21,880 bases of DNA from Planctomycetaceae bacterium (GTDB lineage Bacteria > Planctomycetota > Planctomycetia > Pirellulales > Thermoguttaceae). The notes under the pieces are model-generated. The model was given only the letters and a program-made list of their open reading frames with translations, did not search any database and had not been told where the DNA came from. A program made the translations under genes and the position numbers. The stretch is from assembly GCA_031278315.1 (NCBI GenBank), contig JAITKS010000175.1, positions 1 to 21,880 on the forward strand. Reading direction: 5' to 3'. Below are positions 1 to 7,200 of the stretch, piece by piece (position 1 is the first letter of the stretch; each line of letters opens with the position of its first letter).

Positions 1-291
1 AACGGTAAGTATCCAGATAAATTGGATAATCTCGTACCAAAATATCTCGACATAATACCAATTGATCCCTTTACCGGACGCACAACATTTGTTTACAAGT
101 TACGTGAAACAACAACAGAAACAACATCAAAAGAAATAACAACAGATACAACACCGAAAGAAGAATTACCAAAACAATTGGAGTTACCTTATATTCTGTA
201 CTCATTCGGCCGCAACGGCAAAGACGACAACGGAACACCTGCTAAACCAACACAACCAAGTTCAGAAACGTCTGATGATATTGTATTTTGA
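1..291 (+). CDS. C-terminal part of an uncharacterised protein with a pseudopilin-like tail
   Basis: The reading frame is open from the first base, so the start lies outside the window; 96 codons are visible before TGA at 289-291. It begins NGKYPDKLDNLVPKYLDIIP, followed by IDPFTG, and ends near LPYILYSFGRNGKDDNG and DDIVF. A 'YP..L..LVPKYL..IP.DPF' segment followed by 'YS.G.NGKDD' is a recurrent C-terminal pattern in planctomycete proteins and resembles the C-terminal part of type II secretion pseudopilins (GspG-like). A Thr/Glu/Lys-rich stretch (roughly codons 36-55, TTTETTSKEITTD) sits between the two conserved pieces like a low-complexity insertion. The function of the whole protein cannot be told from this tail. 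A TTG at 22 is in frame but is unlikely to be the start, because the conserved pattern begins before it. Confidence 0.6.
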   Translation, partial: NGKYPDKLDNLVPKYLDIIPIDPFTGRTTFVYKLRETTTETTSKEITTDTTPKEELPKQLELPYILYSFGRNGKDDNGTPAKPTQPSSETSDDIVF

Positions 292-315
292 AAAACATCT
301 GTAATATGTTTTTTT
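291..315 (+). terminator. Intrinsic terminator of the truncated left-edge gene
   Basis: Arms AAAAACAT (291-298) and ATGTTTTT (306-313) form an 8-bp stem with a 7-nt loop, and the T run continues to 315. The hairpin starts on the last base of the stop codon. The stem is A/T-rich, so it may be weak, but its placement fits. Confidence 0.55.
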
Positions 316-343
316 GAGAATATATCAGCGGAATATTTTTTTT

Positions 344-368
344 GACAGGATAAACAGGATTACAGGAT
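344..368 (+). repeat. ACAGGAT short tandem repeat
   Basis: The sequence reads GACAGGATAA, ACAGGATT, ACAGGAT: three imperfect copies of an 8-9 base unit. From memory, ACAGGATT-type arrays recur in the intergenic DNA of many unrelated bacteria; I could not check this. Confidence 0.6.
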
Positions 369-474
369 AGTGGTTAGTGGTTAGTTCGCATGCGGAGCTT
401 AACACCGATTATAAGTTCGAATCGCTAATCACTATTATTGATCCAATATCCGATCGCCCTTTCAGGGCGGATTT
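368..474 (+). repeat. DR3 copy A, ~107-bp structured repeat downstream of metXW
   Basis: This stretch is nearly identical to 2457-2572. It starts with a 7-mer tandem (GTTAGTG), followed by the palindrome CGCATGCG, a small hairpin CGATT/AATCG (406-410 with 420-424), and CTAATCACT, which can pair back to AGTGGTTAG with one G-U. It ends in a hairpin CGCCCT-TTC-AGGGCG (455-469). It lies in the same orientation as copy B, on the other side of metXW. Confidence 0.8.
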
Positions 475-606
475 GCGGACAATTTTTTGACTCAAAAACA
501 AATTGTATTTATTAAAAAATATTGCAACGTTTATTGACAATAGTTTCAATTACAAAAAATAAAAAACGAATTTTAAAGTGTAATTGGTATATTTAGCGTC
601 TTTTGC

Positions 607-2385
607 TTATTTGCTTATTACTAGAATGACAACATCTGCATTCTCATTCGGGTTTTGATCTATTTGCTTTTGCTGCTTCGTGTCAATCGCTATACAATGA
701 TGCACGTTAATTCCCTTCTTGCTACAAAAATACTCAAAATCCTTGAGAGTTAAAAATCTTACATCCGAAGTATTGTACCATTCCTTTGCGTCATCAAAAT
801 CTAACTTTGGTGCCTGCCCCTCATTCATTAATCTCCGCCTGTGTTCATGAAATCCTAAATTTGGAAAACTCACAATCCCCCTTACCCCAACCCTCAACAT
901 TTCATCCAACACAAATTCGACATCCCGCACAGTCTGCAACGTTTTCGATAAAACCACAAAATCAAATTGATGATCAGAAAACGCATGTAACCCGTCATTC
1001 AAATCAGCCTGCACGACATCCAATCCGCGTTCTATACATCTCAACACATACTTTTCCTTGATTTCAATTCCCTGCACCCTGCTGCATTCACTCCTCTGTC
1101 TCAATCTTGCTAATAATCCGCCCTTGCCGCACCCTAAGTCTAACACTTTCGCGCCTCGCGGAATCAAATCAAGTATCTGCTCATAATCAATTCGATCCGG
1201 CCGCTCTAATTGCAAAACCCCGCCCGATAAAACTTCAAACGAAATATTACTCAAAAACGACCGAATCATCTCACCATAAATTTCAAACTCATCCGGTAAC
1301 AAAAAACCATCATGCCCGCACTCACTCGGAATATCACAATAACTAACCCGCTTGTCAGTCGCTAAAAGCGCATTGACTAACTCCATCGATAAAAACGACG
1401 GAAAAAGCCAGTCCGTCGTAAAACTAAGAATCAACCATCTACACATCGAACGCTTCAACGATTTCTGCAATTCAATCGGCGTACTTCCAAGATCAAAATT
1501 GTCAATAGCAGTAGTTAAAACGACATAACTGTTCGCATCAAAACGCTCAACAAACTTGCCGCCCTGATACGCCAAATACGAACCAACAGAAAATTTTGTC
1601 TCAAACGCAGTCTCAATTTTACGTGCTTGATTTCGCGTTGAATCAAATTTTTTCATCATCGATTCCCTCGATAAATACGTAATATGCCCTAACATCCTCG
1701 CAATAGCTAACCCGCTTGCTGGAATCACACCTTTCTCATAATACCGCCCGCCTAAATAATTAGGGTCACTCAATATTGCATTTCGCGCGACAATGTCAAA
1801 CGCTAAAGCTTGACTCGTCATGTGAGCGGCAGTCGCTAACGGAATAGCCGATAAAACACGATCAGGAAAACGCGTTGCCCACTCCAAAGTAACAACTCCG
1901 CCAAGCGAACCGCCGACAACAGATAATAACCGCGTAATCCCAAGACTGTCAATCAAAAGACAATCAACCTCAACAATATCACCAACAGTAATCTCAGGAA
2001 AATCTAACCCATATTGATAACCTGTGTCAGGATTAATAGAATCCGGTCCCGTCGAACCTCGACAACCCCCAAGAAAATTCGGACAAATTACAAAATACTT
2101 ATCCGTATCTATCGGTTTGCCCGGACCTACCATAATTTCCCACCAACCCGTATTGTCCAATTCGTCATGCGCCGCAACATGAGAATCACCCGATATAGCA
2201 TGACAAATCAATACAGCATTGTCTTTTCGCAAATTTAACTCACCATAAGTTTCATAAGTAATACGTACCTCCGAAAGACAACCGCCCCGCTCAAGATTGA
2301 CCGGCGAAGAATATAAAAACTCACACGCATGCTTAAGCGGATTAGCATTCCGCACTGCATCTGTACTGTCAAAAAGTGCATCCAT
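607..2385 (-). CDS. metX-metW: Fused homoserine O-acyltransferase (MetX) and MetW methyltransferase-like protein
   Basis: 592 aa with two domains. Residues 1 to about 385 are a MetX alpha/beta-hydrolase: ICHAISGDSH (60-69), GPGKPIDT (87-94), NFLGGCRGSTGPDSINP (103-119), the nucleophile elbow GGSLGG with Ser160, Asp325 in FTTDWLFP and His358 in CGHDGF, so the catalytic triad is complete. Residues about 395-592 are MetW: the SAM-binding motif VLDLGCGKGG (414-423), VLSKTLQTV (478-486), and VSFPNLGFHEHRRRL (505-519). MetX acylates the hydroxyl of homoserine in methionine biosynthesis; MetW is its usual partner, normally a separate adjacent gene. The acyl donor (acetyl- or succinyl-CoA) cannot be decided from sequence, since some MetX proteins use succinyl-CoA. 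The start is supported by AAGGAG about 10 bases upstream. The two domains share one uninterrupted frame. I see no SAM riboswitch in the leader. Confidence 0.93.
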   Translation of the reverse strand: MDALFDSTDAVRNANPLKHACEFLYSSPVNLERGGCLSEVRITYETYGELNLRKDNAVLICHAISGDSHVAAHDELDNTGWWEIMVGPGKPIDTDKYFVICPNFLGGCRGSTGPDSINPDTGYQYGLDFPEITVGDIVEVDCLLIDSLGITRLLSVVGGSLGGVVTLEWATRFPDRVLSAIPLATAAHMTSQALAFDIVARNAILSDPNYLGGRYYEKGVIPASGLAIARMLGHITYLSRESMMKKFDSTRNQARKIETAFETKFSVGSYLAYQGGKFVERFDANSYVVLTTAIDNFDLGSTPIELQKSLKRSMCRWLILSFTTDWLFPSFLSMELVNALLATDKRVSYCDIPSECGHDGFLLPDEFEIYGEMIRSFLSNISFEVLSGGVLQLERPDRIDYEQILDLIPRGAKVLDLGCGKGGLLARLRQRSECSRVQGIEIKEKYVLRCIERGLDVVQADLNDGLHAFSDHQFDFVVLSKTLQTVRDVEFVLDEMLRVGVRGIVSFPNLGFHEHRRRLMNEGQAPKLDFDDAKEWYNTSDVRFLTLKDFEYFCSKKGINVHHCIAIDTKQQKQIDQNPNENADVVILVISK

Positions 2386-2456
2386 AATCTTTAAGCTCCT
2401 TCCATATGCTAAAACATACAGTTAATAATGTGCCGCCCCCGCAAGACTTCATGATT

Positions 2457-2572
2457 GTTAGTGGTCAGTGGTTAGTGGTTAGTTCGCATGCGGAAATTAG
2501 TAACGATTATAAGTTCGAATCGCTAATCACTATTATTGAACCAATATCCGATTGCCCTTTTAGGGCGATTCT
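2457..2572 (+). repeat. DR3 copy B, ~115-bp structured repeat upstream of metXW
   Basis: This is the second copy of the repeat at 368-474, in direct orientation. It has one more 7-mer unit at its start (GTTAGTG, GTCAGTG, GTTAGTG, GTTAGT), the same TTCGCATGCGG and CGATTATAAGTTCGAATCG core, and a terminal hairpin GCCCT-TTT-AGGGC (2554-2566). In the hairpin, the pair lost at its base relative to copy A leaves the inner stem intact. A tail at 2602-2647 matches 549-597 beyond copy A. Confidence 0.8.
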
Positions 2573-2668
2573 AGTTTTATCCGTGAACAGTCACCTTTTT
2601 CGTTACAAAAAATAATACCGAATTTTAAAGTACAATGAGTATATTTCAGTGAAATAATTTATTGTTCC

Positions 2669-2746
2669 AGGGATCGCGGTCGTCTCGACCGCATCTTTAG
2701 GCGTTTTTTGTACAAAAAAGATACAGGCGGGACGCCTGCGTTCCCG
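2669..2746. repeat. Multi-hairpin intergenic repeat element
   Basis: Three nested or adjacent inverted repeats lie in 78 bases: GCGGTCG/CGACCGC (2676-2682 with 2686-2692, loop TCT), the perfect 16-bp palindrome TTTTTTGTACAAAAAA (2704-2719), and CAGGCG/CGCCTG (2724-2729 with 2733-2738, loop GGA). GGGA (2670-2673) and TCCC (2742-2745) close the structure, giving a cloverleaf-like fold. It is far more GC-rich than its surroundings. From memory, 'GGCGGGACGCCTGCG' and 'GCGGTCG...CGACCGC' elements are scattered in many bacterial genomes; not verified here. Confidence 0.7.
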
Positions 2747-2869
2747 ACTAAAATATTTTTAGAAATTCACTTAAATCTAAAATTACAATCTCTCTGTGTC
2801 CTCTGTGATTAATAAAACAATTATTCCGCTGATATATTACGATGAATACAAAAATTCCACACTGAATAT

Positions 2870-2905
2870 GTTTACCTGAATTTTATAATACGATGCATAT
2901 AAAAC
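2870..2905 (+). repeat. DR1 fragment (3' part)
   Basis: TACCTGAATTTTATAATACG followed by ATGCATATAAAACG matches the DR1 3' end (consensus CCGAAATTCATAGTACGATA then CGTATAA). Confidence 0.45.
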
Positions 2906-3310
2906 GTAAAAGTACATTACGTTTTTTATTATTAACAGAGAACAAAATGTTCACAAAGAAAAATATCTAATTTTCAATTTTACAAATTCTATCTGCTGCA
3001 AAAAATTATAAATGAAATACGAAATTTTCGACAACTCCACAAACACAACTCACACAATTATAAATGCAAAACACAAAATTCAATTGACGGCTAAATCATA
3101 ACAACAATAATAAAATGATAAAATCTCATTCTATTGTTGTAATTAAACTCTCATTAACTCTCATTCAAATCAAGCTGCAATAACACACTGCAAAATTTTA
3201 AAATTGATAAATTGATAAATTGTTAAATTGCGTACCATCAACATCAATAGAAATGCAAAAGAACATCTCTACTAATTCGAATCACAACACATAAAATTTA
3301 ATTCAATACT

Positions 3311-3450
3311 TTTAAACTGTTCTCATTTTAATTTTCACTTCGAGTTGGTCTGCTTATTCTTACCTACTGTCCTACTGTAAATCAAGCTTCTTGATGAATA
3401 GATGAATAGGTAAATAACTTCCGTATTGTTAAAATTCTTACTGACGATAC
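3311..3450 (+). repeat. DR1 copy 1, forward
   Basis: It begins TTTAAACTGTTCTCATTTTA, continues with CGAGTTGGTCTGCTTA, has a central GATGAATAGATGAATAGG expansion, and ends CCGTATTGTTAAAATTCTTA then CTGACGATAC. These blocks match in order the other DR1 copies at 7858, 8406 and 15696. Confidence 0.65.
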
Positions 3451-3564
3451 TCTATGAGCAGTTTTATACGAATTATTCATACGAAAGTAATGGTAACAAT
3501 CGTTTATGTACCATCCCCACAGATCCCTACTGATAGGCATTTTTACAAAGTTTTCGCAAAGTTA

Positions 3565-3595
3565 TTGTCTATTTTTTTCGAGCGGGCATTATAAT
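3565..3595 (+). promoter_or_regulatory. Possible sigma-70-type promoter of the candidate small RNA
   Basis: TTGTCT (3565-3570) and a perfect TATAAT (3590-3595) are separated by 19 bp, slightly longer than ideal. The predicted transcription start is near 3602, just before the long inverted repeat that begins at 3609. In such A/T-rich DNA a chance TATAAT is not rare, so the support comes mainly from its placement. Confidence 0.35.
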
Positions 3596-3601
3596 AACGC
3601 C

Positions 3602-3712
3602 AAACATACCTTAGTATCCGCCGCTTCAAGATCATAACTTCCTTTTCGGGGAAGATCAGATAACATTGCGTTGGCGGAAACTAAAGCATGGACAGTTAAA
3701 AGTAATTTACTT
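3602..3712 (+). ncRNA. Candidate structured small RNA, convergent with HU
   Basis: A long stem pairs 3609-3622 (TTAGTATCCGCC core) with 3673-3686 (GGCGGAAACTAA core), 12 of 14 positions Watson-Crick on the + strand. It encloses a second hairpin, GATC + CTTCC paired with GGAAG + GATC (3630-3657). A third hairpin AAAAGT/ACTTTT (about 3699-3715), running into CTTTTTCTCTG, looks like a terminator and overlaps the HU 3' end. The family is not recognised: no SRP, 6S or tmRNA signatures are seen. The opposite strand folds equally well, with one A-C mismatch becoming G-U, so it could instead be a 3' UTR structure of the HU mRNA. The upstream promoter-like sequence favours the + strand. Confidence 0.4.
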
Positions 3713-3997
3713 TTTCTCTGTCAATTTAGCGACACGTTCTTCCATAATTTTTCCGGGTTTAAACGTAACGACAAATTTTTCTTTAACAAAAACTTTTTCA
3801 CCTGTTTTCGGATTTCGTGCTTTTCTTGCAGCACGGCGTTTGACTTCAAACACACCGAAATTACGTAATTCAATGCGCCTTTCATCAACTATGGTCTCAA
3901 CAATTGCGTCGAAAGTCTTTTGGACAATCTCCTTTGTTTGCAATTGTGTCAGATCAAGTTTTTCAGCAATTGAACGAACAATATCTTTTTTTGTCAT
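3707..3997 (-). CDS. hup: HU family DNA-binding protein
   Basis: 96 aa, normal for HU/IHF. The N-terminal helical dimerisation part (MTKKDIVRSIAEKLDLTQLQ) is followed by ELRNFGVFEVKRRAARKARN and the beta-arm signature RNPKTGE at 61-67, whose proline intercalates into bent DNA, then VKEKFVVTFKPGK and a short lysine-rich C-terminus. It binds and bends DNA without strong sequence preference as a nucleoid-associated dimer. The start is fixed by GAGGTGAGGTGA five to sixteen bases upstream. It is transcribed alone: 256 bp separate it from secDF upstream and more than 1.3 kb from metXW downstream. HU and IHF cannot be separated by sequence alone here; HU is the more likely label. Confidence 0.93.
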   Translation of the reverse strand: MTKKDIVRSIAEKLDLTQLQTKEIVQKTFDAIVETIVDERRIELRNFGVFEVKRRAARKARNPKTGEKVFVKEKFVVTFKPGKIMEERVAKLTEKK

Positions 3998-4165
3998 GTA
4001 TCACCTCACCTCTATTTTGAAATTGGGATAAAATTTATAGTTATCAGTCAAAAAAACGGATATTTTGAACTCAGATAACCATAAACAACGGACTTAAAAT
4101 TTACGTCTTTTTCAGACGTACTACATTTGGAGAACTCCCCCAAAATTTACATTTTTCTTTACCTC

Positions 4166-4190
4166 TGACTTCGATCAAGTCATTTTTTTT
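4166..4190 (+). terminator. Plus-strand intrinsic terminator without an obvious gene
   Basis: TGACTT (4166-4171), loop CGATC and AAGTCA (4177-4182) are followed by eight T (4183-4190). This is a textbook terminator only for + strand transcripts, because on the minus strand the A run precedes the hairpin. Both neighbouring genes (hup and secDF) are on the minus strand, so what it terminates is unclear. Two smaller hairpins lie just upstream (4101-4119 TACGTCT/AGACGTA, about 4124-4142 TTTGG/CCAAA). Confidence 0.55.
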
Positions 4191-4253
4191 GATGTTTCGC
4201 GATTTCAACATATATTTCGATAAGCGTCAAATCCGATTGTTTTACATTTCGAT

Positions 4254-7200
4254 TTATGCTGTTGTTTTTTCTTTCGTACCTATCATCCAGTACAGCAACG
4301 GTGCACAAACACCAATCGTACTATAAGTACCAAAAGCGACACCCGCACACATTGCAAAAGCAAACGTATGTATGCCCTGACCCCCCAAGAAGTAAAGAAT
4401 TAACGTTACAAAAAACGTGGTAAGCGAAGTCAACACGGTTCTTGACAACGTTTGATTTACAGCAGCATTTATCATTCTGTCAGTAAGTATAGGCGATTTA
4501 CCGCGATTTTCACGTATTCGGTCAAATAAGATAATAGTATCATTGATCGAATAAGCGATAATCGTTAAAAACGCTGCAACTACAGCCAGACTAATTTTAA
4601 ATTCGCTTACCTGTACAATCGCAAGCCAATTCGCTACCCACGCGCTAACTGCGATCAGACCAAGAACCACAACGACATCATGCACCAAACCTATTGCTGC
4701 TGCAAATCCGTATGCAAGTCCTTTAAATCTGTATCCCATATAAATTATAATTCCGATAAGACTTGCAATAATTGCAAGTCCGCCAGCAACACGCGTGTCG
4801 CTCGCCACAGAAGAACCGACCGTCGTTGACGTTGGAAATTCCGGCGTTGCGTCTTGTTGCGTTTTAATTGAAGCAAGTACAATCTCAACCTCTTCTTTTG
4901 CTGCATAAATAGTCATGTTCCACTCTGGTATCGGTTTTGTCTTGTCTTGTGAATTATAATCTTTAGACGATAATTCGTAACGAAAAGTATTAGCTATCAG
5001 TTTGTCCCGAACAGCTCTTTTGGATGCGTCATCTATTACAGATTCAAGCGAATCGATATTAATTGCGGGACTAGATTTTATTTTTATGTCAAGTTTATTT
5101 TCATTATCGCCTGCCACTTTGTTTATCGTATAATCGAACTTGCAGAACTGTAAATTATCTTTAAAAATTTCTTTGATAGTTTCACGTACCACATTAAGAT
5201 ACTCGTCTGCACTTATCGACATGTTTTTTATTTGCGGTAAAGGCGTTGTTATTATGTAGCGAGTGTTCGGTGCAACAGTTTCTGTACCAAACGCGGTACC
5301 AGATTCCTGCACAATTTGCACAGCAGAATCACCTAGCTTCTTTAACGTATCCGTATTATTTTTATTGTTATCTTCGAGTTTATTACGAACTTCTTCTATT
5401 TTCAACGGTTTCTCCAACAAAACTTCAAGCGATACTCCGCCAACGAAATCAATATCGAAAATTGAAGAACCTCTTGTAACAGTCAACGCTAACGCAATAA
5501 TTGAAATTACAATTGAAAAACTTATCGTTACCCGCCGCACACTCATAAAATTTATATTCGGACGTTTAAATAATTGAAGCATAGAAAAAGTTGTTATCGA
5601 CCGCTGTGCTTCAAGCAATTCCATAATAACTTTAGCACAATAAATCGCCGTAAACATACTTAAAATTATGCCTAAAATTAAAGTGATTGCGAATCCCCTG
5701 ACTTGTTCCGTTCCTATTGTGTACAAAATAATACCAACCAAAACCGTCGTAATATTCGAATCAAGAATAGCAGACAACGCTTTATCATAAGCATTTCTTA
5801 TTGCTAATCTCAAAGAAGAACCGCCTGCTAACTCTTCACGTAATCTTTCATAAATAAGAATATTTGCATCGACAGCCATTCCAATTGTTAAAACAATTCC
5901 AGCAAGACCCGGTAACGTAAACGGAGATTTAAGCGTTATCATTATTGTAACTAATAACGCAAGATTCGTAATAACACAAAAACACGCAATAAAACCCGCA
6001 AGACGATAATAAAATAACATAAACAAAAGTACCACAATCGCTGAACCTATTAATGCTGCTTCACCCTTGCGAATTGTATCTTCACCTAGCGTTGCACCAA
6101 TTAATAACTTGCTTGCCGGCTCTTTGCTTAATTCGACCGGCAACGCACCGGCAGTTAGTATCTTTATTAAATCTTCAATCTCGTTATTCAGCTGCTGCAT
6201 TGCATCTTTACCCGTGCGGGGCTCAAACGAGATTATGCCGTTATCTCTAATTTCACTTTCGATTACCGGTGCCGAATACAACTGCTCGTTCAAAATAATA
6301 CCAAGATGACGCTTTCGATTCGCTTGAGCAGAATCAGGTTTGTTACTTGATGTTAAACGTCCGAATTTATTCGCACCAATGTTATTGAAACTAAAAGAAA
6401 CACCCGGTTTTATTCCGCTGTTGCCTCGACCGACATTATTCAAATATGCACCTGTAACATCTTCGCCGTCATTACAAAGTACAAGCACTTCGAGTCTGCC
6501 ATTACGAGTACGAGTTAAAAATTCAGGATTATTACGAAATTGCGATTCTTCATTTTCATACGCAGGAAACCATTGTGCGAGTAAATCGCCTTGCGTGCTG
6601 CGGATTTCAGCGGCATGAGAATTTATAGTCGGTTCAGCAAGCGAAATTATATGAGCATCTTGAGCATACGCTTTAGAAGCAAGAATACGAAAAACTAACG
6701 CCCCCGATTCACTTATTATCTTTTGGATTCGTTGAACCTCAGAATCTTCAGCTCGCGGAATAATAACTTGTATGCGGGATATACCTACAGGTGTTATCGA
6801 TATTTCACGTTGACCGCCCGGATTAATACGTGTTGAAATCGCACCTATCAACTTACTCATCGTTTGAGCTTTAATTTGACCGCTTTGCTCACGCTTATCC
6901 TGATTCGACGTACTTTGCGGAATATCATAAACAAGCACAACTCCGCCGCTCAAGTCGATTCCTAACATTATCCGATCCCAGCTTACAGCCGCTGCAATTA
7001 TTCCGCCCGCACACGCTAAAATAGTTATCGAAATTTTGAATCCGTACTCGCTGGACATCTTGCTTCTTTTCGCTACAAAATTTCCAACTGTAAAACAAAC
7101 TATAAGAATCAACGCAAAAACTACCCAGTTAAAAAGCGATACACGGAACGACCGCCACCATTCCGCTTTTGCTTTCGCTATTTCAGCATCTTCGATAGAT

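Larger units (their letters stand above)
292..606. other. Intergenic region with repeats, no gene
   Basis: No coding sequence is visible. The stretch holds the terminator above, a DR2 motif (316-340), a short ACAGGAT tandem (344-368), DR3 copy A (368-474) and an A/T-rich tail (549-597). That tail resembles the sequence at 2602-2647 and ends ten bases before the metXW stop codon. Confidence 0.6.
2747..3564. other. Long intergenic region with repeat fragments, no gene
   Basis: No plausible coding sequence is seen; codons are broken up and the strand is very A/T-rich. Recognisable pieces are CTCTGTGTCCTCTGTGATTA (about 2791-2810), a reverse DR2 motif (2822-2840), a DR1 3'-half (2870-2905), a tandem AAATTGAT array (about 3203-3225) and a full-length DR1 (3311-3450). 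Confidence 0.5.

Noticed and set aside
400..430. tRNA T-arm-like GTTCGAATC inside DR3
   Set aside because: No acceptor stem, anticodon arm or CCA context can be built; it is a small hairpin of the repeat.
2386..2460. SAM riboswitch in the metXW leader
   Set aside because: I looked for the multi-helix SAM-I/SAM-II layout and found only the ribosome site and DR3; no matching core.
2406..2615. 69-codon open frame on the + strand upstream of metXW
   Set aside because: It consists largely of DR3 copy B, which is non-coding at its other location.
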